64,000 nucleotides of DNA, from contig NZ_CP049253.1 of the NCBI RefSeq assembly GCF_011046975.1, positions 1,612,001 to 1,676,000 of the forward strand. The letters are read 5' to 3'. Position 1 is the first letter of the stretch; each line of letters opens with the position of its first letter. The translations under genes were made by a program, and so were the position numbers. The notes beneath the pieces are model-generated. The model was not told where the DNA came from, searched no databases, and saw nothing but the letters and a program-made list of their open reading frames with translations. The stretch is from Microbacterium amylolyticum (GTDB lineage: Bacteria > Actinomycetota > Actinomycetes > Actinomycetales > Microbacteriaceae). Of this stretch, positions 1 to 8,862 are shown piece after piece.

Positions 1-149
1 TCGCCCGTGCGCGGGTCTGTCCATGCCTTTTCGCCAGTGGACAGTCCGATGAAGTTCTCGACAGTAACGGGGGCGTGGTCCCCGAAGAGGTTGATCACGA
101 TGTCGCCATGGTTCGTGTGGACCGTTGCGACGGCGGTGTGCTGAGTCAT
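1..149 (-). CDS. Peptidyl-prolyl cis-trans isomerase (cyclophilin type), 5' end only
   Basis: The reverse strand from an ATG at 149 reads MTQHTAVATVHTNHGDIVI and continues with an NLFGDHAPVTVENFIGL stretch, which is the conserved N-terminal beta-strand and the AP-TVENF motif of cyclophilins. These enzymes catalyse prolyl cis-trans isomerisation and assist protein folding, here most likely in the cytoplasm because no signal peptide precedes the domain. Only about 49 residues are inside the window; the catalytic Arg/Phe/His region lies beyond the left edge. The gene is transcribed divergently from the coiled-coil membrane protein at 244. A cyclophilin gene near the oriC cluster is common in Actinobacteria, which supports the call. 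Confidence 0.85.
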   Translation of the reverse strand, partial: MTQHTAVATVHTNHGDIVINLFGDHAPVTVENFIGLSTGEKAWTDPRTG

Positions 150-243
150 ACCGTCCATTCTCGCAGAACCGCCGAATCACCCGCCCGACATGCGCAGGAA
201 TCTGGCAGGATGTGAGAAAGGACACCAACGCGGGAGGGCACAC

Positions 244-759
244 GTGGCCGTACGTCTCAGCAAGAAGCGAAAGAAAGAGCTCCGCAAGCTACAGGGCACC
301 GCGAACAGGGTGCTTGAAGCGCAGCGACTCGTCGCCGCCGACGCAGCAGATCTTGCTCGTGCCGCCGGCCGCCAGCTCAGCGCTGTCAACAGCGAGGTTC
401 TCGTCCCTGAGGCCCGCAAGAAGTATGGCCGGTACGTGGAGCCTTACGTCGAAAAGGCACAGCCCTACGTTGAGGACGGTTACGTCCGCGGGAAGAGATT
501 CTTCAACAAGAGCGTTCTTCCTGCCGCTGGGAGCGCCGTCGGCCGCGCCCTCGGCGCGTACGACGCAACCGCCGCCAAGCTTGGCAAGAAGCAGATCATC
601 GTCGAGCCGCCGAAGAAGAAGTCCAGCGCCGGTGCGGTGATCGCTGCCGTTCTCGGCATTGCGGCGGCCGTCGGCATCTTCGTCGCCGCGTGGAAGACGC
701 TGAGCGCCGATGATGAGCTCTGGGTAGCTGACGATCCGGCGGCAGCGCCCGACGCATAA
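244..759 (+). CDS. Conserved hypothetical protein, basic with C-terminal membrane anchor
   Basis: This 171-residue protein is predicted from a GTG at 244, preceded at a good distance by gggagg; a longer start at 190 has no such signal. The N-terminus is strongly basic (KKRKKELRKL), followed by an Ala-rich amphipathic helix, a YVEPYVEKAQPYVEDGYVRG segment with repeated Y-V-E units, and one hydrophobic helix at about residues 124-145 followed by a short acidic tail. This suggests a cytoplasmic, possibly coiled-coil protein anchored by its C-terminus. No catalytic motif is visible. A strong hairpin follows the stop. Function unknown; similar proteins probably occur in related genomes but I cannot search for them. 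Confidence 0.75.
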   Translation: MAVRLSKKRKKELRKLQGTANRVLEAQRLVAADAADLARAAGRQLSAVNSEVLVPEARKKYGRYVEPYVEKAQPYVEDGYVRGKRFFNKSVLPAAGSAVGRALGAYDATAAKLGKKQIIVEPPKKKSSAGAVIAAVLGIAAAVGIFVAAWKTLSADDELWVADDPAAAPDA

Positions 760-771
760 GCACAGACAACC

Positions 772-807
772 CGACAATGCGGGGTCCGCAAGGGCCCCGC
801 TTTGTCG
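772..807 (+). terminator. Rho-independent-type hairpin after the 244-759 gene
   Basis: A 13-bp stem with a single mismatch (cgacaatgcgggg at 772-784 against ccccgctttgtcg at 795-807) is followed by three T residues. It lies 12 bp after the stop at 759 and immediately before the next ribosome binding site, so it could be a terminator or a weak attenuator in front of the deacylase gene. Confidence 0.6.
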
Positions 808-825
808 TTTCTTGCAGGAGGAACC

Positions 826-1308
826 ATGACAGACCCCACACAGCGGGTCCGAGACGCCGCAGCCCGTCGGGGTGTCGACATCGAGATCCGAGAGTCGCCG
901 CCTGCCTCGTCTCTCGAAGAAGCCGCGACGCTCCGCGGAATCGATCCGTCGGACATCGTCAAGACGCTTGTCGTGAAGGGCAAGGGAGATCAGTTCCTCT
1001 TCGTGCTCGTCCCCGGTGATCGCGCGATCTCCTGGACCAAACTGCGCAAGACGGTCGGCGTCAACAAGCTGCGCCTGCCCGACGCCGATCAGGCGCTCGA
1101 TGCCACGGGGTACGTGCGTGGCACGATCGTCCCGTTCGGCTCGACAACCGAATGGCCCGTATATGCCGATGAACGCATGAAGGGGAAGCGTATTTCGATG
1201 GGGGCTGGTGCGCACGGCCACACGCTCTTCGTCGACGCCGATTCGCTTCTGGCCTCATACGACGCGACGGTTGCCGATATCACCGAGCCGATCGACGTCA
1301 TTCGTTAA
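826..1308 (+). CDS. YbaK/EbsC-family aminoacyl-tRNA deacylase (Cys-tRNA(Pro) deacylase-like)
   Basis: The 160-residue product starts at ATG 826, which has a caggagg ribosome binding site; the open frame extends eight codons further without a better signal. The sequence shows the YbaK/ProRS-INS fold: DPSDIVKTLVVKGKGDQFLFVLVPGD, followed by the SWTKLRKTVGVNKLRLPDADQA helix, the G-Y-V-R-GTIVPFG loop and the final ISMGAGAHGHTLFV segment. Members hydrolyse mischarged tRNAs in trans (YbaK-type enzymes act on Cys-tRNA(Pro)). The GxxxP-like loop is present as GTIVPFG, and the catalytic Lys is probably in VVKGKG. It stands alone, followed at a short distance by the end of a decayed two-component gene on the opposite strand. 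The substrate cannot be decided from sequence. Confidence 0.85.
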   Translation: MTDPTQRVRDAAARRGVDIEIRESPPASSLEEAATLRGIDPSDIVKTLVVKGKGDQFLFVLVPGDRAISWTKLRKTVGVNKLRLPDADQALDATGYVRGTIVPFGSTTEWPVYADERMKGKRISMGAGAHGHTLFVDADSLLASYDATVADITEPIDVIR

Positions 1309-1342
1309 CCGGCGACGACGGCACGCCCCGCAGAGCGGCGCA

Positions 1343-2296
1343 TCAGACCACGCCGCTGTCGTGGGCCCAGATGGCGGCCTCGACGCGATTCCGGACCCCG
1401 AGTTTGGTGAGGATTCCGCCGATATGGGTCTTCACGGTGCCCAGTGACAGGAAGAGCTCGGAGCAGATCTCGGCATTCGTCAACCCCGTGCCAGAAGTCG
1501 CAGCACATCCTCCTCCCGCGGAGATCGCGGCTCCGCGGGCGCGTGGGCATTGCGTCCGGCGAACGTCGCGAGAAGGCGGGCGGTGATGCCCGGTGAGATG
1601 AGCGCGTCCCCCGCGGCAACAGCGTCGTGTCCGTCCGCCGCCTGGCCGACCACGTCGAAGCCCTGTGACTCGAGCAGAAGCGCCAGCCCCTCCCGAACCG
1701 CGGGCTGATCGTCGGCGATCAGCACCCGCGTCATGCGTCGTCTCCCCGGGGAATGACCGCTTTCTGGCGGCATCGCCCTGGCAGCTTGGGCGCGAATCAC
1801 GATCGCCGACACGCGGTGAGCGACCGTGTCGTGCAGGTCGCGTGCCAGCACCTCACGCTCCGCTGAGCGGATACGGTCATACTCACCCTGACGAGCATCG
1901 ACCCGCTGGCGGCGGATCACCCCGAACATGCAGGCACCGCCGACGAACAGAAGGCCGGCGATGGCCCCGGGAACTCCCGATCCATCGAGCACGACGGACA
2001 CGATCAGCCCCGCCCCCAACAGCGCGCCGCCGACGATCCGTGCACCTCCCGTTCCCCACCGGAAGAGTGCGTACGGGACGGTGATGGCGATGAAGGTGGA
2101 CACCATCGCATCGGAAACGCCCGCAATCGCCTGCGGGGTCTGAAAGGCAACAGACAATACCGTGATCCCTGCGACGGCGGCGAGCGGGTCGGTACGCCGC
2201 CAGAGAAACGCCGGCAACAGCGCGATCGTGAACAGGGCCGACACGAGCGGCCAGGCGAGGTCTGTTCGCAGCAGCGCCTCGGCGACGGCATAGCGC
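1343..2296 (-). pseudogene. Decayed two-component system: histidine kinase N-terminus fused to response-regulator remnants
   Basis: Read on the reverse strand, a membrane-embedded sensor N-terminus (several hydrophobic helices up to about 1900) leads to the dimerisation H-box RDLHDTVAHRVSAIVIRAQA. It then breaks off where the HATPase domain should begin and continues in frame at 1733 with MTRVLIADDQPAVREGLALL, the start of a NarL-type receiver. The receiver lacks its central part, including the phosphorylated Asp: VVGQAADGHDAVAA jumps to GDALISPGITARLL. Near 1485 the frame shifts by one base, after which the LuxR-type helix-turn-helix (TNAEICSELFLSLGTVKTHI) is readable to a stop at 1343. At least two deletions and one frameshift make it non-functional. 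The upstream limit is uncertain because no clear start remains. Confidence 0.85.
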
Positions 2297-2773
2297 TCAC
2301 CGTACCGATACCTTCTGGTGCTCGGGAGCCCCCGGCCCTGATCGCACTCGGCGCCGCACGATGATCACCTCGGCGATAGCGGCGTTGAGCGCCCAGCCGG
2401 CGATCATCGTGATGGCACGTGACGGTTCGTCGGGTGGCCCGAAGATGACAAGCGGCAGACCCGCGGTTCGGACCTGAGTTCCCGCCCCCATCGCCAGCCC
2501 GTAGGCACGGATCATCCACGCCCCGTGCTCGGCGAAGCGTCGTCGACGGATCGCGACAACGCCCAGTGTCAGAAAAGCGAGGGTGGCGGTTCCGACGATG
2601 TGGAGAACGATGGGAATGAGGGCGGCAACAAACCGGGCGTTCTCGGCGGTCACCTGACTGACCACCGCGTCACCGAGACGCGCACCGCCCGCAATGGAGG
2701 GGATGATAGCCAAGAGCAGCAGCGCCGCAAGCAACCACCACTCGCGTGCCGGAAGACGAGATGACGTGTTCAT
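2297..2773 (-). CDS. DUF2306-type membrane protein, apparently with an internal deletion
   Basis: This 158-residue protein begins at ATG 2773. Residues 12-30 form a first membrane helix, and the segment ENARFVAALIPIVLHIVGT matches the N-terminal region of DUF2306 membrane proteins. It then passes directly into the C-terminal part, with AIRRRRFAEHGAWMIRAYGLAMGAGTQV and a final helix. Family members usually have a longer middle region with further helices (from memory, roughly 60-80 residues more). The frame is intact but the protein is probably truncated internally. It lies just upstream of the decayed kinase/regulator locus on the same strand, the arrangement expected if both once formed an operon, and both show deletions. 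Function of the family is unknown. Confidence 0.6.
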   Translation of the reverse strand: MNTSSRLPAREWWLLAALLLLAIIPSIAGGARLGDAVVSQVTAENARFVAALIPIVLHIVGTATLAFLTLGVVAIRRRRFAEHGAWMIRAYGLAMGAGTQVRTAGLPLVIFGPPDEPSRAITMIAGWALNAAIAEVIIVRRRVRSGPGAPEHQKVSVR

Positions 2774-2862
2774 GGCCCCAGCTTCCGCCCGCGGCGCACA
2801 TCCTCGCCTCGGCCGGATGGCCGGTTTCCTCCCACCTCATCGCGCGGCGCGGAACGACGACC

Positions 2863-3597
2863 CTAGCTCTCCAGCTCCCCGAAACCATCGTGGAAGAGGG
2901 CGGCGATGCGGTCGATCGCCTGTTCGGAGGCGACGGGTCCGAGAAGCTCGACCTCGTCGCCCTTCGCCGCGCTGAGCACGAGCAGCTGGGTGAGGCTCGC
3001 GGCGGATGCCTCGGCCCCGCCAGGAAGGGCGCGCAGACGCACAGAGCGATCTCCCTGGGCGGCCCCCACGATCAGCGCGGCGGGGCGCGCATGGATGCCG
3101 AGGCTGTTCAGAACGGGAACGCGGCGCACAATCTCGGACTCGGGGTTCGGTTTTTCCTCGGGTGCGGCGCTGGGGGGCGCGGGGGCAAGAACCGCCGTTT
3201 TCGCCAGCAGAGCCGATTCGGCCTCCTGGGCAACGGCGTCGAGAGACGCGCCGCCCGCGGCAGAAACACTCGCTGCCAGAACCCCCTCGACGAAGGGGGC
3301 CGGAACCAAGCGAACCGGAACGTCACTCGTGCGGAACTCGAGCGCCATTTCCGCGCTCATCACGGCGGATCCCAGATCCATGATCACGATCACGCCGTCG
3401 GTGTCCGGGGCGAGCTCGTCGATCGCCGTGGCCACCAGCATCGCGTCGGTTCCGAGGATGGGAGTTCCGTCCGCCTCGGTTCCGGCGCCGCCCGCAAGGC
3501 GAAGCGGAACGCCGCCTTTCGGCACCATCTGGGCCGCCAGCTCGGCCGTTGCCTCGGCAAGCCGTGCGCTGTGCGAAACGGCGACGATGCCGATCAT
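2863..3597 (-). CDS. dhaM: Dihydroxyacetone kinase phosphotransfer subunit DhaM (EIIA-HPr fusion)
   Basis: The 244-residue protein carries two phosphocarrier domains. The N-terminal mannose-type EIIA domain starts MIGIVAVSHSARLAEA, with the expected active His at about residue 9, and contains DTDGVIVIMDLGSAVMSAEMAL. After a Pro/Ala-rich linker around residues 135-155 comes an HPr domain with NSLGIHARPAALIV, whose His is the phosphorylation site, ending near the C-terminus. Phosphate from PEP via PTS enzyme I would pass to HPr, then EIIA, then DhaL-bound ADP. There is no enzyme I-like third domain, unlike the E. coli DhaM. It is the last gene of the dhaK-dhaL-dhaM operon and overlaps dhaL by 4 bp. 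Confidence 0.93.
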   Translation of the reverse strand: MIGIVAVSHSARLAEATAELAAQMVPKGGVPLRLAGGAGTEADGTPILGTDAMLVATAIDELAPDTDGVIVIMDLGSAVMSAEMALEFRTSDVPVRLVPAPFVEGVLAASVSAAGGASLDAVAQEAESALLAKTAVLAPAPPSAAPEEKPNPESEIVRRVPVLNSLGIHARPAALIVGAAQGDRSVRLRALPGGAEASAASLTQLLVLSAAKGDEVELLGPVASEQAIDRIAALFHDGFGELES

Positions 3598-4244
3598 CGA
3601 CCACTCTCCGCAATCGCGTCGGCGAGAGTCTCGAACATCAGCGTTGTCGACGCGGCACCGGGGTCGAGGTGCCCGACGCTACGCTCACCGAGGTAGCTCG
3701 CCCGACCTTTTCGTGCCACGAGGTCCAGGGTCGCGTCGCGCCCCGCGGCCGCCGCATCAGCAGCCCGGCGGGCGGAGGCGGCGAGTTCCTCGTCGCCGCT
3801 CGCGAGGCCCACTTCAAAGGCATCGACGGCGGGCAGGAGTGCGTCGATCAGCGTCTTATCCCCGGGTTCGGCCTTTCCTCTGTCGACAACTCCGCCCAGG
3901 CCCGCACGCAGAGCCGCGGCGAGCGCTGGTCCGTCGAGTTCTGAAACGGGTCCGGCTGATGCCCCAGCGCGGAGAAAAAACGTCCCGTACAGCGGTCCGC
4001 TGGCTCCACCGACCGAGCTGACAAGCGCCATACCCGTCGTCTTCAGCAGCGCGTCGACCTTTTCGGGCGCCGCCTGGACGACCTTCTCGACCGCGGCGCC
4101 CATCCCCCGCGCCATGTTCGCACCGTGGTCGGCGTCACCGATGGCGGAGTCCAATTCGGTCAGCCACTCGCGCTGTTCGGTGACAGCATCGCGGAACCGC
4201 GTGAGCCATTCGCGGAGGACGTCAATCGTGACAACGCCCGCCAT
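3594..4244 (-). CDS. dhaL: Dihydroxyacetone kinase ADP-binding subunit DhaL
   Basis: This 216-residue protein is taken from the ATG at 4244, which overlaps the dhaK stop in a TGATG arrangement. The open frame extends upstream, but that part is antisense-free dhaK coding sequence in another frame. The motif LDSAIGDADHGANM supplies the Mg-ADP-coordinating aspartates, and SSVGGASGPLYGTFFLRAG and GDKTLIDALLPA are the other conserved DhaL loops. In the PTS-dependent system DhaL keeps a bound ADP/ATP as a cofactor, receives phosphate from DhaM and transfers it to dihydroxyacetone held by DhaK. The end of the protein overlaps dhaM. Translational coupling of all three genes is likely. Confidence 0.94.
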   Translation of the reverse strand: MAGVVTIDVLREWLTRFRDAVTEQREWLTELDSAIGDADHGANMARGMGAAVEKVVQAAPEKVDALLKTTGMALVSSVGGASGPLYGTFFLRAGASAGPVSELDGPALAAALRAGLGGVVDRGKAEPGDKTLIDALLPAVDAFEVGLASGDEELAASARRAADAAAAGRDATLDLVARKGRASYLGERSVGHLDPGAASTTLMFETLADAIAESGR

Positions 4245-5239
4245 CAGACGCCCCACCGGAGGCCCGGGGTCTGCACGGGGGCATCCCACAGCCGCAGCAT
4301 CTCGTCGTCGGCTTTCAGCACCGTCAGCGAACACCCCGCCATATCGAGCGAGGTGATGTAGTTGCCGACCAGATTTCTCTCGATGGTGACACCCGCTTCC
4401 TTCAGCTGCTCCGCAACCTCGCCGTACATGAGATAGAGCTCGATCAGCGGTGTTGCGCCCATGCCATTGAGCATCACGATCGCCGGGGATCCCGTGACGT
4501 CGATATCCGCCAGAATCGGCTCGAGCAGCTGACGGGCGATCTCTTTCGCGGGGGCCAGGGCCTCCCGGTGACGCCCGGGTTCCCCGTGAATCCCGATACC
4601 GATCTCCATCTGGTCATCGGGCAGATCGAAGGTGGGCTTACCCGCGGCCGGCACCGTGCAGCTGGTCAGCGCCATTCCCATGGAGCGTCCCTGAGCGTTC
4701 ACGCGCGCCGCGAGATCCGCGACATCGGACAGCGTCTGTCCTTCTTCTGCCGCCGCACCAACGATCTTCTCCAGCAGCACCGTGAGTCCAACGCCGCGGC
4801 GCCCCGCCGTATACAGCGAGTCCTGAACGGCGACATCATCGTTCACGATGATCGATTGCACCTCGATACCGTCCATGGCGGCCAGTTCCGCAGCCATCTC
4901 GAAGTTCAGTACGTCACCCGTGTAGTTCTTCACGATGTGCAGAACTCCGGCCCCGCGGTCGACCGCCTGCGTCGCGGCCTGAACGCGGTCGGGCGTTGGC
5001 GAGGTGAAGACCTCTCCTGCGACGGCGGCGTCGAGCATGCCCGGCCCGACGAATCCGCCATGAAGGGGCTCATGACCAGACCCCCCGCCCGAGACGATGG
5101 CCACCTTGCCCTCCGCCTTGGGCGTCGCCCGGGTGATCACGTGGGTCTCCAGGTCTACCGAGAGCTCGGGGTGCGCCAATGCCACCCCCGTGAGCGACTC
5201 GACGAGAACATCCTCCGGTGCGTTGATGAGCTTTTTCAT
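4244..5239 (-). CDS. dhaK: Dihydroxyacetone kinase substrate-binding subunit DhaK
   Basis: The 331-residue product begins [18 protein letters not shown] at ATG 5239, a near-universal DhaK start. It contains the [22 protein letters not shown] nucleotide/substrate loop, the [17 protein letters not shown] segment and GIGIHGEPG, whose His forms the covalent hemiaminal with dihydroxyacetone. The length matches the family. With DhaL and DhaM it makes dihydroxyacetone phosphate from dihydroxyacetone, feeding glycolysis, in the cytoplasm. No DhaS/DhaQ/DhaR-type regulator is adjacent. A 20-bp tandem repeat lies 28 bp upstream of the start and could be a control element. Confidence 0.95.
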   Translation of the reverse strand: MKKLINAPEDVLVESLTGVALAHPELSVDLETHVITRATPKAEGKVAIVSGGGSGHEPLHGGFVGPGMLDAAVAGEVFTSPTPDRVQAATQAVDRGAGVLHIVKNYTGDVLNFEMAAELAAMDGIEVQSIIVNDDVAVQDSLYTAGRRGVGLTVLLEKIVGAAAEEGQTLSDVADLAARVNAQGRSMGMALTSCTVPAAGKPTFDLPDDQMEIGIGIHGEPGRHREALAPAKEIARQLLEPILADIDVTGSPAIVMLNGMGATPLIELYLMYGEVAEQLKEAGVTIERNLVGNYITSLDMAGCSLTVLKADDEMLRLWDAPVQTPGLRWGV

Positions 5240-5266
5240 CGTGCGATCTCCCTCGACCTCGACAGC

Positions 5267-5306
5267 GCGGAACGATGTCCGCCCTCGCGGAACGATGTCC
5301 GCCCTC
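5267..5306. repeat. Two perfect 20-bp tandem repeats upstream of dhaK
   Basis: The unit gcggaacgatgtccgccctc occurs twice head to tail (5267-5286 and 5287-5306). It is followed by a partial third copy starting gccgaac at 5307. The repeats sit between the dhaK start (5239) and the aroQ stop (5357). Each unit has dyad-like ends (gcggaa with tccgcc), so it may bind a regulator, or it may be a simple slippage repeat. Confidence 0.8.
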
Positions 5307-5356
5307 GCCGAACATGCTCGGCCATCGGCAGCCGTCGCGCAATAGGGACGGAGAAG

Positions 5357-5794
5357 TCAGGCGCTGCTGCGGGTGAGGTGTCGCACGGCGTCCGCGTATC
5401 CCGCAACGCCCGCGCCGACGATGACGCACGCGGCGATGTCGCTCAGATAGGACGTATGCCGAAAGTCCTCACGGGCGTGCACGTTCGAAATGTGCACCTC
5501 GACGAACGGCAGCGCAACACCGTGCAGAGCATCGCGAATCGCGATTGAGGTGTGCGTGTACGCGCCGGCGTTGATCACGATGCCGGCACAATCCTCGCGC
5601 GCAGTATGGATCGCGTCGATGAGCACACCCTCATGATTCGACTGAACGGCCCGCAGGTCCCACCCGGCCTCCTGCGCGGCATCCCGGGCGATGCGCTCAA
5701 CATCGGCGAGTGTTGCGGTTCCGTAGATAGCCGGTTCGCGTGTTCCGAGCAGGTTGAGGTTCGGCCCGTTGACGAGAAGGATCCGGTTACTCAT
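5357..5794 (-). CDS. aroQ: 3-dehydroquinate dehydratase, type II
   Basis: The 145-residue enzyme is taken from ATG 5794 ([17 protein letters not shown]); a further in-frame ATG 35 codons upstream would add a non-homologous extension. It shows the full type II signature: [17 protein letters not shown] with the catalytic Tyr and Arg, [31 protein letters not shown] with the catalytic His, and [21 protein letters not shown]. It dehydrates 3-dehydroquinate to 3-dehydroshikimate in the shikimate pathway, or works in quinate catabolism. Length is normal for the dodecameric cytoplasmic enzyme. No other shikimate genes are next to it. It may share a transcript with the dha operon, being upstream on the same strand, or be independent. 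Confidence 0.95.
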   Translation of the reverse strand: MSNRILLVNGPNLNLLGTREPAIYGTATLADVERIARDAAQEAGWDLRAVQSNHEGVLIDAIHTAREDCAGIVINAGAYTHTSIAIRDALHGVALPFVEVHISNVHAREDFRHTSYLSDIAACVIVGAGVAGYADAVRHLTRSSA

Positions 5795-5901
5795 GCGACA
5801 ACCGTAACGGCTCGGTGGCGCTATTCTCGAGACACCACAGCACCTTGCCTCTCCGCCCGGCGCGGAGAGCGCCACTGTCAACGACGACGGAAGGCTCAAC
5901 G

Positions 5902-7641
5902 ATGGACTCCGTGTTCCTGCTTCTCATCGGTCTCGCGATTTTCGCGGGCGGTTACCTGATCTATTCCCGCTACCTCGGCCGACGCGTCTTCCAGCTCAGC
6001 GCCGCGTTCCGCACCCCGGCTCACGAGAAGAAAGACGGCGTCGATTACGTTCCCACGAACAAGTTCGTGCTGTGGGGTCACCACTTCACGTCGGTTGCCG
6101 GCGCCGCCCCCATCGTCGGCCCTGCCGTTGCGGTGATCTGGGGCTGGCTCCCCGCGTTCTTGTGGGTGACGATCGGAACGGTGTTCTTCGCCGGTATGCA
6201 CGATCTCGGCGCGCTCTGGGCGTCGGAGCGCAACAAGGGCCGGTCGATCGGCGCGCTGGCCAGCCGGTACATCGGTCGTCGCGGATCGTATGTCTTCCTG
6301 CTCGTCATCGCCCTCCTCCTGCTGATGGTGATCGCAGCGTTTGCCGTTGTCATCAAGAACCTGCTGATCGGGAATCCGTCGGCCGTGATCCCCGCGTGGG
6401 GCGCGATTCCCGTTGCCGCCCTCATCGGCGTGGCCGTGTACCGGTTCCGCTGGAACCTGGGCGCGGTGACGATCGTCGGTGTGGTCGCGCTGTACGCGCT
6501 GATCTTCATCGGAGACAACGTTCCCGTTGTTCTCCCCGATCCGATTCTCGGGATGAGCCCGGCGACGTTCTGGATCGTGGCGCTGTTCCTCTACGCCGGA
6601 ATCGCTTCGTTGCTTCCCGTGTGGTTGCTGCTGCAGCCGCGTGACTACATCAACGGGGTGCAGCTGTTCATCGGTCTCGCCTTGCTGTTCGTTGGCACGT
6701 TGATCGCCGGCATCTTCTTCGACAACGGCTTCGTCGCGCCGATGATCAACACCGCGGTCCCCGATGGCACGCCCGCGATCTGGCCCCTGCTGTTCGTCAC
6801 GATCGCGTGTGGCGCGATCAGCGGCTTCCACGGTGCGGTCGCCAGCGGAACCACCTCGAAGCAGCTGGACAAGGAACCGGACGCGCGATTCGTGGGGTAC
6901 TTCGGGGCCGTCGGCGAGGGCATGCTGGCTCTTGGCGCCATCCTGGCGACAACGGCGGGCATCCAGTCGGTCGAACGCTGGAACGAGATCTACAGCGCGT
7001 TCAACGAGGGCGGTGTCAACGCCTTCGTCGAGGGCGGCGGCAACATCATCGAGATGGGGCTGGGCCTGCCCGCGTCGCTGTCCGTGACGGTGCTCGCCAC
7101 GATGGCCGTGCTCTTCGCGGCGACCACGATGGACACGGGCGTGCGCCTTCTACGTTTCGTCTTCCAGGAGGCGGGTGAGATCGTCGGCCTGAAGATCAAC
7201 ACGATCGTCGGAACCGTTCTTGTTCTTGTGGTCTGCATGGCGCTTGTGTTCAGCCAGGGCATCGACGGTTCGGGCGGGCTCACCATCTGGCCGCTGTTCG
7301 GAACCACGAACCAGCTTCTCGCCTCGCTCACCCTGATCATCGTGTCGATCATGCTGATCCGGAAACGCCGCAACTTCCTCGTCGCGCTGATCCCGCTCAC
7401 ACTTGTGTTCGTCGCCGCGTTCTGGGCGGCGATCGTCCAGCTGGGAACGTTCTGGAACGGTGGGGTCGACACCAATTGGCTGCTGCTGATCATCGACATC
7501 TTGATCATCATCGCCGCCGTGTGGGTCGCTGCGGAGGGCATCGTGGCGATGGTGCGTTCTGGAAAAGAGCCGGAAGAAGAGCACGATTCGGATCTGATGG
7601 ACCACGTCACTGGCACCATTCCCACGGCGGATCGCCGGTAG
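5902..7641 (+). CDS. cstA: CstA-family peptide/pyruvate transporter (carbon starvation protein)
   Basis: The 579-residue membrane protein is taken from ATG 5902 ([18 protein letters not shown]). About 15 hydrophobic segments span the sequence. CstA hallmarks are [25 protein letters not shown] near residue 55, [25 protein letters not shown], and [16 protein letters not shown]. Family members import peptides and/or pyruvate under carbon limitation. It is slightly shorter than the approximately 700-residue E. coli CstA, as in several Gram-positive homologues. It is followed after 4 bp by the small CC-tailed protein and then an ArsA-like ATPase, almost certainly one operon. In E. coli the small protein following CstA is YbdD, a different family. 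Confidence 0.9.
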   Translation: MDSVFLLLIGLAIFAGGYLIYSRYLGRRVFQLSAAFRTPAHEKKDGVDYVPTNKFVLWGHHFTSVAGAAPIVGPAVAVIWGWLPAFLWVTIGTVFFAGMHDLGALWASERNKGRSIGALASRYIGRRGSYVFLLVIALLLLMVIAAFAVVIKNLLIGNPSAVIPAWGAIPVAALIGVAVYRFRWNLGAVTIVGVVALYALIFIGDNVPVVLPDPILGMSPATFWIVALFLYAGIASLLPVWLLLQPRDYINGVQLFIGLALLFVGTLIAGIFFDNGFVAPMINTAVPDGTPAIWPLLFVTIACGAISGFHGAVASGTTSKQLDKEPDARFVGYFGAVGEGMLALGAILATTAGIQSVERWNEIYSAFNEGGVNAFVEGGGNIIEMGLGLPASLSVTVLATMAVLFAATTMDTGVRLLRFVFQEAGEIVGLKINTIVGTVLVLVVCMALVFSQGIDGSGGLTIWPLFGTTNQLLASLTLIIVSIMLIRKRRNFLVALIPLTLVFVAAFWAAIVQLGTFWNGGVDTNWLLLIIDILIIIAAVWVAAEGIVAMVRSGKEPEEEHDSDLMDHVTGTIPTADRR

Positions 7642-7645
7642 CCGC

Positions 7646-7906
7646 ATGTCGTCGTCGCGCTGGGCCGCTTTTCTCCGCGGGCTGAATGAGTTCTATGCCG
7701 GGCCCTACCGGGCAACGTTGGCCCGGGCTCAGCGCGACGAAGACGACCACTTCATGCTGGTGGTTCTCGCGGAGTCTCTGGGCGTTCCCGACCCCGCGGC
7801 ATATCACACGGTCGAACTCTTGCCCGCGGTGTACGAGGATTTCCACGCCTGGCATACCCGTATCGGCATGGACAGAAGCCCCCTGGATCACATCTCATGC
7901 TGCTAA
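7646..7906 (+). CDS. Small protein ending in Cys-Cys (cory-CC-star type)
   Basis: The 86-residue product starts at ATG 7646, 4 bp after cstA, and ends SPLDHISCC directly before the stop. It contains WAAFLRGLNEFYAGPYRATLARAQRDEDDHFMLVVLAESLGVPDP, an acidic/aromatic region with no membrane helix. I recall an NCBI family called cory-CC-star, small actinobacterial proteins named for exactly this terminal Cys-Cys and found beside ArsA-like ATPases; the match here is from memory of the pattern and context. Its 3' end overlaps the ATPase gene by 10 bp. The two terminal cysteines could bind a metal or be modified. It takes the position that YbdD has behind E. coli cstA. Function unknown. Confidence 0.75.
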   Translation: MSSSRWAAFLRGLNEFYAGPYRATLARAQRDEDDHFMLVVLAESLGVPDPAAYHTVELLPAVYEDFHAWHTRIGMDRSPLDHISCC

Positions 7907-8850
7907 CCGACATCGCTCGCCGTCGGGTGATCTTCGTCGGCGGAAAGGGCGGGGTCGGCAAAACCTCGCTGACGTCCGCACTCGCTCTTGCCCGAGCGCG
8001 CCAGGGTGCCCGCGTTCTCGTTGTGTCCACGGACCCGGCCCACAACCTGGGGCACCTCTGGCAGCGGGCTGTCGGCAATTCCGCGACGCTGCTCTGGGCC
8101 GCCGGCGACGGGCCCGGGCGCGTCGATGGAATCGAGATCGATCCGGCGGCGACAGTGGATCGGCACCTCGCGGCTGTCAGCGAAACAATGACGCGGATGC
8201 TGCCGGATCGGCTGCACCGCGCCGCGCGGGCGCATCTCGAGCAGGCGCGCGATGCGCCTGGAACACACGAATCGGCGGTTCTCGAGCGCGTCGCGGAAAC
8301 GCTGGAACTGGGGCTGGACCGATACGACCTCGTCCTGTTCGACACCGCCCCCTCCGGTCACACTCTGCACCTGCTCGCGATGCCGGAACGCATGACAGGG
8401 TGGACGGAACAGCTCCTCGCCAACCGCGACCGCTCGGAGCGCTTTCGTTCCGCCTACGGCGCCCTGGGAGGCACAAAGGACACGTCCGATCGCGACGCGG
8501 AACTTCGGCGAATGCTGCTGCGCAGACGCGCACGGTTCTCCCTGATCCGGGACCTCTTGGACGACGGCGATCGAACAGGGTTCGTGCTCGTGTTCGTCGC
8601 CGAGCCGGTGCCAATCGCGGAGAGTATCGAGGTGGCGGCCAGCCTACGCGATCTGGGAATCGTGCTGATCGGAGCGGTGGCGAACCGGCTCTCCCCCGCC
8701 GACCTCATGCCGCTGCGCCGCGCGCGCGAGAATACGCTGATCGCTGATCTCTCTCTCGGCGCACCCCTCACCCGCATTCCCCTCGTCGACGAGGTTGTTG
8801 GCCTCCCGGCGCTCGAAGCGATCGCCGCGGAACTCACACCCGCCCCGTGA
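7897..8850 (+). CDS. ArsA/GET3-family P-loop ATPase
   Basis: The 317-residue protein starts at ATG 7897 inside the last codons of the CC-tailed gene. It has the deviant Walker A GGKGGVGKTSLTSALA with the signature Lys at about residues 15-23, STDPAHNLGHLW (switch I-like DPAH), and DLVLFDTAPSGHTLHLLAMP (switch II). Only one ATPase half is present, as in GET3 and many bacterial single-domain homologues. It contains no cysteine at all, so it lacks the arsenite-binding triad of ArsA and the zinc CxxC of GET3. It is therefore unlikely to be an arsenite pump ATPase. Overlap with the preceding gene indicates coupled synthesis and a likely physical partner. Confidence 0.88.
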   Translation: MLLTDIARRRVIFVGGKGGVGKTSLTSALALARARQGARVLVVSTDPAHNLGHLWQRAVGNSATLLWAAGDGPGRVDGIEIDPAATVDRHLAAVSETMTRMLPDRLHRAARAHLEQARDAPGTHESAVLERVAETLELGLDRYDLVLFDTAPSGHTLHLLAMPERMTGWTEQLLANRDRSERFRSAYGALGGTKDTSDRDAELRRMLLRRRARFSLIRDLLDDGDRTGFVLVFVAEPVPIAESIEVAASLRDLGIVLIGAVANRLSPADLMPLRRARENTLIADLSLGAPLTRIPLVDEVVGLPALEAIAAELTPAP

Positions 8851-8862
8851 TGAGGGCGTTGC

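Noticed and set aside
289..1221. Minus-strand frame of about 310 codons over the first two genes
   Set aside because: It covers two well-supported plus-strand genes and their terminator and has no homologous pattern.
7897..8850. Arsenic resistance ATPase
   Set aside because: The fold is ArsA-like, but the protein has no cysteines, only one ATPase half, and no arsB/arsR/arsC nearby.
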